DNA from: Isoetes taiwanensis
Taxonomy: Eukaryota; Streptophyta; Lycopodiopsida; Isoetales; Isoetaceae
Reading direction: 5' to 3'
Length of the DNA stretch: 64,000 nucleotides
Assembly: GCA_021234155.1 (NCBI GenBank)
Contig: JAJEKV010000033.1
Span: 10,013,641 to 10,077,640, forward strand
Part shown: in pieces, positions 46,901 through 56,926 of the stretch
Layout of the letters: each line of letters starts with the position of its first letter
How positions within the stretch are numbered: the stretch's first letter is position 1
Notes under the pieces: generated by a model
What the model was told of the DNA's origin: nothing
What the model saw: the letters and a program-made list of their open reading frames with translations, nothing else
Database searches by the model: none
Made by a program: the position numbers and the translations under genes

Positions 46901-49900
46901 CGAGAACCTCTTGAGGGAAGGCCANNNNNNNNNNNNNNNNNNNNNNNNNNNNNNNNNNNNNNNNNNNNNNNNNNNNNNNNNNNNNNNNNNNNNNNNNNNN
47001 NNNNNNNNNNNNNNNNNNNNNNNNAAGATTCGAGATGGGTCCAGGAGAACTTGTCAAACATGAAGCGTCTGAGAGTCGGTCTTGTATAAGCAGCGGTGTT
47101 TTGTCGTTCGAGACACTTAGGAGGCTCACGAATGGCAAATCGACCACATAAATCTTAGGAATGGCGAAATTAGCCTAGGGGAGCAAGAAGTTACAGGTGT
47201 TTTGCAAAGAAAGAAAGCGCTCCGCCCTCTCCGCAGCGGTATCCGCACCCACATCCTAAAACCCAATTGACCTCTGAAGGAAGTGTGATGGAAGTGAGCC
47301 ACTTTGGCTTCTTGGAGATGGAGTCTGCCCTGGGCACAGGTCAGAACAATGTCAGCCCGGTCCCAAGATGTGTGGCTCATCCATGATCGGAGGGGCTCGC
47401 CTGGGTCGGGTCCCGGGGCGGGGAGAAATTGGCGGGGGCAAGCAGCTTGGGGGATTTTAGGGTCAGCTGCAGCGTCAACACCCCTCCCACGTCAAGTCCT
47501 GGCCTGTGAGTCCCGTGAGAATCACGACAAGGAGGAGCCTCAGCAATAAACCGTGGGTTTGCGGGTTCTAGAAGGGTTTTGCGTTTGGTAGGGGCAGTGC
47601 ATTTGGGACACAGTAGAAGAGCTATGACGAACAAGAGGCCCGATGGAGGCGGATTTGGGCTTGTCCTCCTCCCAATGTAACAGTAGAAGTGAAGCTTTTA
47701 GGTGTAGAACATTCTAGAAGTGCATTAATGCATTGTACGAAAATAAATTCTGATTTTTTACCCATTTGGATTCCTGATTCGTCTCCCATTTTACGGTTCA
47801 ATTTTGGGGAATTTTGGGAGGGTCTGGGTCAGAGGGTTAGCATTAGAGCAGTCAGGCGTGGTTGCGGAACTGTAGAGTACCCTTCCCAAGTCCAGGGACC
47901 CGGGACCTTGGGGGATCCTCACGGGAGGTGGGACCCCAGTGGGTCCAAAGAAGTTCTAGAGGCAGCCCTTCACATGGCCGCTCCCAGAGGCTGCAGCTAA
48001 TGACCACCCTCGGGCAGTTCCTCCAAATTTAGAATCCTCCAGAGTCGAGAGCCCCTCAAAGCTCCAAGATTCGAGGATGGAATTAGGAGGGAACTTGTCA
48101 AACCGGCAGTCACGAGGTGCGGTCTTGTATAAACGCGCGGTGTTTGTCGTTGAGCAGGAGGCTTCCGGAATAGCAAATGGAAACTAGCGCCAAATGCGTC
48201 AGAATGGAGAAATTAACCTGAGAACAAGTTACAAAATCGGTTTTGCAAAAAGAAAGAAACACTCCATCCTCCCACGGCGGTATCCAGCACCCACATCCAC
48301 AGGCCAGTGACTACAGGTGTGATGGAAGTGAGCTACTTTGAAGCTTCTTGGAGATCGGGTGGTCTTGACCCGCGGAACTTGGTGAGGGCAATGTCGGCGT
48401 TAGTCAGCTAGCGAAACCATCGCGATTCCGGAGGAGGAGTGCCCGTCCGTCCCAGGCCTTAGGGAGAGGAAGTGGGGCAAGCAGGTTAGGGGGATTTTAG
48501 GGTCCCAGCTCAACACCCCACTCCATGTCAAGTCTGGCGCAGGTCCGTGAATCACGACAAGAGAGAGGGAGCCTCCAGCAGTAAACCAGCCGTTTACCCG
48601 AGGTTAGAAGGGTTCGTTTGGGGGCCAAGACAGTGCAATTGCACTTGGGACACGGCAGCTGCGGCCGAATGGAGCAGGGAGGCCCGGCGGGTGAGGTTTG
48701 GGCTGTCCTCCCTCCCGTGTGGCAAGTGATGAAGTCAGGCTTTGCGGTGGCAAGACATTCATAAATTAATAATTAATGCATTGTCTGAGAAAATAAATTA
48801 TGATTTTTTTACCCGGTGGATTCTAATTCATCTCGGCCACAACCCAATTTTGAAATTTTGGAGGTCCTAAGTCAAGGGTTAGCATTAGAGCGGTCCGGGG
48901 CAGCCCGGGTGCGAGAACAGCAGAGGTAGCACCCTTCCCAAGTCAAGCAGACCGAGGACCCAGGATCCCTCACAAGAGGAGAAGTCCAGGACAGGCGGGA
49001 TCCAAAAAGTTCCCGGCGACCCTTCTGTGGCTCCCACAGAATTCTGTTTGTGACCGCCTCGTGGGTTTTTGTCGGGTGGTTTGGATCTGGGTCGGGGCCC
49101 TCTTGGGAGGCCCAAAGATTCTAGGATGGAGTTAAGGAGGGCGATGGTCACGGGGTTGATTAACATTATGGCAGGTGTGGATTAGGAGACTGGGAGGCTC
49201 GAGATGACGAGTAGCCTGCCAAATGCGATAGAATGGGCCAGCCTGGGGAGCAAGGTTGCAAGATTGGTTTGCAAAGAAACACTCACGCCCTCCGCGGCGG
49301 TATCCAGCACCACATCTAAACCCAATTGACTACGAGTGTGATGAAGTAAACTACTGGCGCTTCTTAGAGGGGTGGTGGTCTTGGCCACTGAACTTGGTCC
49401 CTGAGCAATGTCGACGTTGAGTCCATTAGAGCCATCGCTGATGGGAGAGGTTGCGTCAGGTCGAGGGCCTTGGGGAGAGGAAATTCAGGGAATAGCGACT
49501 TGGGGGGATTTTGGGGTTGGCTGCGGCGTCAACACGCCCACTCCGCGTCAGAATCCTGTTGTAAGGTCCGGCCAAATCGTGAGAGGAGGCCTCTCCAAAG
49601 CCAGTGGTACGTTGGTTTGGGGTTCTGGGGTAGGGACTTGGTGCGTTTGCGCGGGACGTACGACTGCCGTGAAATCTGGAAACAAGAGGCAGCGAGTTTA
49701 GGCACAATCCTCCCTCGATGTGGCCAGTAGAAGTCGGAAATTAACAAGACATTCATAAATTCGCAATTAATGCATTTATCTGAAAATAAATTCGATTTTT
49801 ACCCGACTGGATTCCTAATTCATTCTCGGCCACAATGAAGTTCGAATTTTCCCGGAGAGTCCCCTAGATCAAAAAAAGGTTAGCTAAGGTAATAGGTTGT

Positions 49901-51400
49901 AGAGGATCGTTATGCCAGAGTTTAACCAAGGTAGGCTAGACGATTATACTTGGTCTAAGATTGCATTGAGAATATAAGCATCATAGCTTGTAGAATGAAG
50001 ATAAATGATTCTGGAAAAAGCATCATAACTACTAGAATGAAGTTAAATGATTCTGAGAAAGGGAAAAAGACTACTGCTTGAGGTTGAGTTAGATTTGGTT
50101 ACTTGTAATGATGGTTGTGTTTCAGTATCAAGGCATATGGATAGAGAATGCCTTGTTCAACGGACTGCTTCCATTTGACATAGATGGCATAATTAACTCG
50201 TAATAGAAACTGAATTCAGAGACAAGCGACTTTTTGGGGGGATTTTAGGGTCACCGCTCTGGCGTCAACACCCCACTCCCACGTCAGAACCGTATGAGGT
50301 CCCGACCAAATGCGGAGAGGGGCCTGGAAGCGTAAACCACGTGAGAGTTGCGAGGGTTCATAGAAGGGTTTTACGTTTTGGGGGCCGAAGACCCTGGTCG
50401 CCAGCCTGGGGAACTTGGTCCCCTAGGAGCAATGTCAGCGTTTGAGTCCATTGCTTAAAGCCAAGTGCGATTCAGGAGAAGGGAGGAGTGCATGCGTCCC
50501 GTCCCGAGAGCCTTAGGGGAGAAGGAAATTGAGAACCTTGCCCGGCTTTGAGGGGGATTTACAGGAGTCCACCGCGGCTCACGGCGTCGACACCCCACTC
50601 CCGCGTCAAGGCAATGCCTTGAGGTTGAACCCCGTCACGACAAGGAGAGACCTCCGGCTCTCAGGCCACGTGGGGTTTGCTTGGGGTTCTTAGAAGGGGT
50701 TTTGGTTTTGGGTGGGGTTTTGGTCTTACAGCCCGCAGGCACCCCAGCTGATCCCTAGGGCAATGTCGATGTTAGAAGTCCATTGGCGGAGCAAATTGTA
50801 GTTCGGAGAGGGGAGGTGCCCGTCAGGTCCCAAGGGGTATAGGGAGAGAAGTGGAATAGCGGCTGCAGGGGGATTTTGGGGTCAGGTGCTGCTCGCGTCG
50901 ATACCCCCACTCCACGTCAAGTCACGGCCTGGGTCAGTAGAATCTCGACGAAGGAGAGGAGACCTCCCGGCGTGAAACCATATAGGTTGCGGGTTCTAGA
51001 AGGGTTTGCGTTTGGGGGGCGAGATATGTCCTGATGCGGTGGGACAGCCAAGAAAAAGCTATGGCCAAAGCAGACGATAGGAGGCCCGGCCGGAGCGGAG
51101 TTTGGGCTGTCCTCCTCCCAGATGTGGCAATTAGAAGTCGGGAGACTTTTAGGTGGCAGGGCGTTTCTGTAGAATTTAAGTAATTGTGCATTGTGAAAAT
51201 GAAATTAGATTTTTGCCGGTACAGTTCTTCATCTCGACCTGGCCCAATTTTTGGAATTTTTTGGAGAGGGTCTGGGTCAGGGTTTGTGTGAGCAGTCGGA
51301 GCGGCTGGGTCGCGGGAGGCAACCAGGCACCCTCCCAAGTCAGCGAGGCAGGGACCTTGCGATTTCCTCCACCAAAGTGAAAATCCGAGACCCAAAATGA
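43960..51400 (+). repeat. Tandem array of ~1.0-1.2-kb satellite units
   Basis: The landmark GCAAGACATTCATAAATTCG (or a variant) recurs at about 44291, 45401, 46531, 47705, 48750, 49744 and 51155, giving spacings of 1110, 1130, 1174, 1045, 994 and 1411. Between landmarks each unit keeps the same order: an AGGTCTAGGTCAAAGGGTTAG word, a CCCTTCCCCAAGTCAA word, a GACCACCCTC word, GGAGCAAGTTACAAG, ACTTGGTCCCTGTGGCAATG, GGGGGATTTTAGGGTC and CTAGAAGGGTTTGCG. About 360 bases near 49860-50220 are an A/T-rich interruption. Frames change between units, so the many open frames are not genes. Confidence 0.9.
46925..47024. other. Assembly gap (100 N)
   Basis: Exactly 100 unknown bases within the satellite array. 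A round number of N usually marks a gap of unknown true size. Confidence 1.
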
Positions 51401-51544
51401 GAGATCAAAATTCCGAGCAACCCACTACAGCAGCCCTTCCGAGAGCCCGCCTGTGCTCCTCCCACCCTCCCGAGGCCCCAGTTCCTCAAGCCGTTAAGAT
51501 CCCGTTAGAGAAACCCCTACCAGAAAACCTCAGAGCTATCCCAT

Positions 51545-51880
51545 CACTCCAAGGGACAAACTTTAATGAGCATCGCATTTAAAAGGCGTCAAAAAAATAT
51601 AAAGTCCGCCGCGTCGCTATAACCAAAATCACGTGTCAGCCCGAGGCGTCGCGTAATGCGGCGATCGCATTAACATCTTGACCTTCTGTAATTTTTAAGC
51701 CGTAGCGGCAAACTCCCGCTCCTTTTCTTTTAAGCTTCCTCTTCGAGGAGCTTTTTGAAGGCGTCTGGCGAGCTACTACCACTACGATGCGACACATAGC
51801 GGCTATTCTAAGGTTGGTACATCATATTTTTTTAGATTGAATGGGTTTTGGATTGAAGGTGCATGCCTAACCTGGGTTTT
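51545..51880 (+). repeat. Repeated module upstream of the pyrimidine tract, copy 1
   Basis: Shares ACTTTAATGAGCATCGCATT, CTCCTTTTCTTTTAAGCTTC, GACACATAGCGGCT and GAAGGTGCATGCCTAACC, in that order, with 53733-54047. It has GCGTCGC words like the ends of the block. Confidence 0.9.
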
Positions 51881-52400
51881 GTGTTCTTCATTTTCTTCTT
51901 CTCTTCTTCTCATTCTTCTCTTCTATTCTTTCCCTTCCTTTCTTCCTTCCCTTCTCTTCCTTCTCTTCTTCCTCTCTTCTTCTTCTTCTTCTCTTCTTCT
52001 CCTTCATTTCTTCTCCTTCATTTCTCTTCCTTCATTCCTCTTCTTTCCTTCTCTTCCTCTTCTTCTCATTTCTTCTCTTCTTCTCTCATTCTTCTCATTC
52101 TTCTCTTCTTCCTCTCTTTCTCTTCATGTTGTTCCTTCCCTTCTTCCCTTCTCTTATTTCTTCCTTCTTCCTCCTTCTTTCTCTTCCATTCTATTCCTTC
52201 TCTTCTCTTCCATTCTATTCTTCCATTATATTCTTCTCTTTTCATTCTATTCTTCTCTTCATTCTTCTCTTCATTCTCTTCTTATTCATTCTTCTCTTCG
52301 TTCTATTCTTTCTTTCTCTTCTTCCTTCTTCCATTCTTTCTTCTTCCTCTTTTTTATCTCTTCTCTCCTTCTCTTATTTTTTTCTCTTCCTTTTGTTGTA
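51881..52400 (+). repeat. TTCTTCTC polypyrimidine tract, copy 1
   Basis: About 520 bases nearly all C and T on the plus strand. It produces long Ser/Phe/Leu-rich frames that are composition artefacts. Such tracts can form triplex (H-DNA) structures. Confidence 0.95.
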
Positions 52401-52429
52401 CTTCGTTCCAGTTACGTATTGCTTGAATT

Positions 52430-53720
52430 GGAGCCCAGCGGCTTTTGGGGATTTTAGGGTCAGCTCACGGCGTCAACACCCCACTCCACGTCAAGAACAG
52501 TACGCCAAGGTCGAAGGCCAAATAGGAGCAAAGGAGGGCCTCGAAGCGTAAACCACATTGAGTTGCGGGTTACAGAAGGGTTTTAGTTTTGGGGAGGCCA
52601 GGACCCTGATCTTCACAGCCTGGGGAACTTGGTCCACACAGGGCAATGTCGGCGTTTGGAGTCATTGTGAAAGCCAAATTGCGGGATTCAGGAGAGGGAG
52701 GTCGCTGAAGTCCAGGTCCCAGAGAGGGGCCTTAGGGAGGGTCCGGGGCAAAGCGGCTTTGGGGGGGGATTTAGGGTCCGCAGCTCGGCGTCAACACCCC
52801 ACTCCGTCCAGGGAACCACTTGGTATGAGTTCAGAGGCCAAATCGACAAGGAGAGGGCCTCCAGAGAGCATAAACCACGTGAGTTGCCCAGGGTTCTAGA
52901 AGGGTTTTGGTTTGGGGAAGTAGGATTTCAGTCTTCGGCCTGAGAACTTGGTCCCTAGGGCAATGTCGATGTTACGAGTCCATTGGCGAGCCAAATTGTA
53001 GTTCGAGAGGGGAAATTAAGCGCGTCCAGTCCCGGGGAGCCTTAGGAGAGGAAGTCGGAACAGCGACACGGGGGATTTTAGGGTCAGTGCTCGGCGTCGA
53101 TACCCCCTCCACGTCAAGTGCAGTATGAGTCGTAGAATCAGCGAGAGGGCCTCGGCGTAAGCATATAGGTTGCGAGGGTTACAGAAGGGTTTGCGTTTGA
53201 GGCTTAGAGTCTTGGTGCATTGCGGTTGGGACACGAAGCCAGAAGGCTGCGTAGAAGCGGGCAATAGGAGCTGACGGAGCGGAGTTTTGGGCACATCCTC
53301 CTCTAGATGTGGCAATTAGAAGCGGGGCTTTTAGGTGGCGAACGACAATCAAATTAAATGGTATTACATTGTGAAAACAATTCGTTTTGCAATTTGGATT
53401 CTAATTCATCTCCGGCCACACAACCCAATTTTTTGGAATTTTTGGAAGGTCTGGAGTCAAAGGGTTAGTATTAGAGCGGTCGGAACGGCCCGTTCTTGGG
53501 GCAGCAATTTGGCACCCTCCCCAAGTCAAGCGAGGCGGGACCTTGCGGGGATTCCTCCTGAGAGGGGAAGTCAGGACCCGGGCGGTCCCAAAAGTTCAGG
53601 CCTTCTGGCGGCTCCACACATGCGCTAATGACCACCCTCGAGACTGGTTCCCCCCTATCCGGCCAGTTGGATCCTCAGTTCGGGGCCCCTCAGGGGAAGG
53701 CCTCGGAGGCGTCACAAAAT
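52430..53720 (+). repeat. Further satellite units between the two pyrimidine tracts
   Basis: GGGGGATTTTAGGGTC-type words followed by GGCGTCAACACCCCACTCC recur near 52445, 52768 and 53072. The AACTTGGTCC and AAGGGTTTTGG words of the main array occur in the same order. A landmark unit end lies near 53334. Confidence 0.85.
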
Positions 53721-53732
53721 AAGCCACAAGGT

Positions 53733-54047
53733 TAAACTTTAATGAGCATCACATTTAAAAAGGCGTCAAAAAAAAAAAATATAAAGTCCATACTTGTCGC
53801 TATAACAAAATCGTGTGAGGAGGCGTCATGCGGCGATCACATTATCTTGGCAACTCTGTAATTTTTAAGCGTAGCGGCCAAACTCAGCTCCTTTTCTTTT
53901 AAGCTTCCTCTTGAGCTTTGCTTGGGCGTCTGGCGGCGCTTCTACTACCACTGATCGACACATAGCGGCTGTTAGGTTGCAGTACATCATATTTTTTACC
54001 CCAAGATTGAATAGGTTTTGGATTGAAGGTGCATGCCTAACCTAGGT
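53733..54047 (+). repeat. Repeated module upstream of the pyrimidine tract, copy 2
   Basis: Diverged copy of 51545-51880 with the same word order and small indels. Together with the following tract it forms a higher-order repeat of about 2.2 kb with copy 1. Confidence 0.9.
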
Positions 54048-54720
54048 TTTAATGTTCTTCATTTTTTCTTCTTCTCTTATTTCTTCTCATTTCTTCTCTT
54101 CTATTCTTTCCCTTCCTTTCTTCTTCCCTTCTCTTCTTTCCTTCTCTTCTTCTCTCTTCTTCTTCTTCCTCTTCTTCTCTTCTTCTCTCATTTCTTCTCT
54201 CTCCTTCTCTCATTTCTCTTCCTTATTTCTCTTCTTTTCCTTCTCTTCTTTCCTCTTCTTCTCTCATTTCTTCTCTTCTTCTCTCATTTCTTCTCATTTC
54301 TTCTCTTCTTCTCTCAACTTTCTCTTCATATTTAGTTTCCTTCCCTTCTTCCCTTCTCTTATTTCTTCCCTTCTTCCTCTTCTATTTCTTTCTCCTTCCC
54401 CTTGATTCTATTCTTCTCTTCTCTTATTCTATTCTTCTCGATTATATTCTTCTCTTCTCTTATTCTATTCTATTCTTCTCTCTTCTCTTATTCTTATTCT
54501 CTTATTCTCTTCTCTTATTCGATTCTATTCTTCTCTTCTCTTGATTCTATTCTTTCTTTCTCTTCTTCCCTTCTTGATTCTTTCTTCTTCTCTTATTTTT
54601 TTATCTCTTCTCTCTCCTTCTCTTATTTTTTCTCTTCATATTTCTTTTTGCACCCTTCTTCCCTTCTTCCTCCTTCTATTCTTTCTCTTCCCTTGATTCT
54701 ATTCTTCTCCCCCCAATCAT
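54048..54720 (+). repeat. TTCTTCTC polypyrimidine tract, copy 2
   Basis: About 670 bases of C/T-rich sequence. It starts with the same junction as copy 1 (CTAACCTRGGTTTT then TTCTTCATTTT). It grades into more T-rich sequence up to about 54910. Confidence 0.95.
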
Positions 54721-55039
54721 TTCTTCTTCATCTCCTTGGCTTTCATACACATCTTGACCCTTCCCTTATTTCTTCTTCCCCTTCTGTGACCTCCCACCCC
54801 TTATCTTCTTCTTGATTATTTTTTCTTTTCTTGATTTTCTATTTTTTCGCTTTAATTTTTTTATTTTTTTGATCTTCTTCTTTTTTTTGTTCTTATTCTC
54901 TTTTAACTTTTTGTTGCGAGGGTTTGGCGGTATCCTTTTTATTTGGGCGTGAGATCTTATGCACGCACATGTTCTTTTCATTTGGTAAGTTCATCACGCG
55001 CATTTTTATAGCTTTAAATAGGTTAAAAAAATTGGCCAG

Positions 55040-55520
55040 ATCGCTTGTTGGCTCCACCTAGGTGGAAGGACCATGTGTACGGGTTCAGTCCCTCCATATG
55101 ATCAGAAATTTTATTTTCCTAGGTTAAGGGGCATTCCGAGACACCAGTGGAAACTCCATCCTACGATTGGAGAGGATCACTTACCCGAGGTTCAAGTGGA
55201 AGCTTGACTTGTTATTTATTGGAGTTTAAAATAAGAATTGTAGTGAGAAGCACATTCAAAGAGACGCGATTAGGCTCCACCTTACTAGCGTGGAGAGGAT
55301 GGGATAATGAAGTCCAAGTCCACTTTTCTTCTCATTCTTAGGTGAGGGGTGGCTACGGCAAGGACATGAGTGAGTTCCCTTTAGCAGTGGAAGGACAGTG
55401 TTGGGCCTTAGTTCACGTTCATTGTCGATTTTAGCTAGAGGTAGCTAGGGGCAAAGACATAATTAGGCTCCACCATGAGTGGAGGGACGGTATTCGAACC
55501 TAGTCCCACATTTTCTTATT
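55040..55520 (+). repeat. Degenerate repeats around GGCTCCACC...GTGGAAGGAC
   Basis: AGGCTCCACC followed within about 12 bases by GTGGAGRGGA occurs near 55048, 55270 and 55467, with half-copies near 55146 and 55386. Each can form a small hairpin (CCACC with GGTGG or GTGG). Confidence 0.5.
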
Positions 55521-56480
55521 ATTTTGTTAGGTACATGACTGTCGTAGTCTTGTTTTATTATTTTAATATTCATTGATCTCTCGATTTATGATGACTTCTT
55601 GAAAAGTTGGGCTGATTGGTCAAAGTCCTAAACCATAATCTCTCCACAAGGAAGATATCAAAGGTATTTCTTATTTTTTTTACCCAGCCCATTCACTTTA
55701 ACTTGTGATAATATTTGTGTGCCTTACGTCGGTGCATTGAGCGTCACCGAAAAGGATCAGAGCGAGAAACATAGAGCTGGGCCGAGACAAAGCAACTAAA
55801 AGTGTTGAGAGCAGCCGGAGTCTCATTTGGGCTCCGGCCGGTGGGAAGGGTTTCACCATAGATTAGTAAGAGTTATATTAGTTCACATTAATTTTTAATA
55901 GAACTTTTAAATGTCGATAGCTAATACTTTCGTTATATTATGCATGGAGCTTTGGTACATCACGGGTTTTCCCTAGTAGCGTATTGCGTAAAATAGCCCG
56001 CGGGCGATGGAAATTTTACATTTTCTCTATTATCCATGAGTTATCACGAAGGAGGAGCTGTCCCACATCCGCGGGAATCTTGCGGGGTCGTTGTAGAAAA
56101 TTATTATAATTCTATGAACTACATTAATGCCATATTCTTTTTGGTCCCCATAGGAGCGATGCGGGGAGATAGATCAAGCCCTGAGAGCGAGAGGACTTGT
56201 AGAGTGTGAGGGATGCAGAAAAAACTATGGTGGAGGGCCATCAATCACTTAACCGGTCGGATGACTACTCACTTGAATACGACGTAGATTAGCTCTAGGC
56301 TAAAAGGGTGGATACTCTATACTTGAGTCTTTTGTGATTATTTAAAATAATACAATTCACTTTTGTGATTATTTAAAAATATAAATATAAAAATACTTTG
56401 TGATTACTTTAAAATATAAATATATAAAAATATATTCACCATTTTGCTCCTTGTACATCATAATAATTATGCAATGAGCA
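55521..56480. other. No feature recognised
   Basis: Mixed A/T-rich sequence inside the large block. It holds no convincing open frame, hairpin terminus or RNA gene. Confidence 0.5.
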
Positions 56481-56481
56481 T

Positions 56482-56545
56482 TTTTTTTATTTTTTATTTT
56501 TTTTATTTTTTTTATTTTTTTATTTTTTTTTTTATTTTTTTTTTC
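56482..56545 (+). repeat. (TTTTTTTA)n microsatellite
   Basis: Repeated runs of seven to twelve T separated by single A, about 64 bases. Confidence 0.95.
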
Positions 56546-56926
56546 ATACCGCATTAAGCATCGCGGCGATATCCGCATCAACTTTTATTGCTACGTGTAC
56601 TCTAAGTTTTCATAATTTTTCATGTCTGTCACGGCATATACACGTGGTTACTGCGGCCTGCGAGTTTGCGTGCGTGTATATTACACGTGTATATTCGCGT
56701 GTCACGTTGCGTCACGGCGTGGGTGCATCTGCCTTATCGCGTCGCAGCGGCGATGCGTGCGGCGTCTACTGGCGGCGTGGCGTCGCGCGTCGCGTAAAGG
56801 CGATGTCTGCGGCGGCGATACGTCGCGGCGATAAATGCGGCAGCCGTCGGGCGTCGCATAGGCACGTCGCCGCGGTGTCATACTAAACGTCGCTAAATGA
56901 CCTTTTTTTTCTTGTTGTGGCCGTTA

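Larger units (their letters stand above)
43506..56902. mobile_element. 13.4-kb block bounded by inverted GGTCATTTAGCGACG
   Basis: GGTCATTTAGCGACG (43506-43520) is exactly mirrored by CGTCGCTAAATGACC (56888-56902). Inside each end are several hundred bases dense in GCGACG/CGTCGC words (43506-43940 and 56560-56902), like the subterminal repeats of plant DNA transposons. No transposase is visible and no target duplication is evident (left flank GGCTAAT, right flank a T run). The interior holds long-period satellite DNA. The superfamily cannot be assigned; a foldback or Mutator-like non-autonomous element is possible. Confidence 0.55.

Noticed and set aside
44016-50000. Many 60-144-codon frames in the satellite array, considered as a tandem gene family
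   Set aside because: Frames do not stay in register between units, no start/stop is conserved, and no protein motif is seen.
43960-51400. Ribosomal DNA intergenic spacer
   Set aside because: No rRNA coding sequence was recognised nearby and there is no pol I-type promoter repeat, only satellite units.
51837-52551. 206-codon and overlapping Ser/Phe/Leu-rich frames
   Set aside because: Composition artefacts of the TTCTTCTC tract; all three frames are open.
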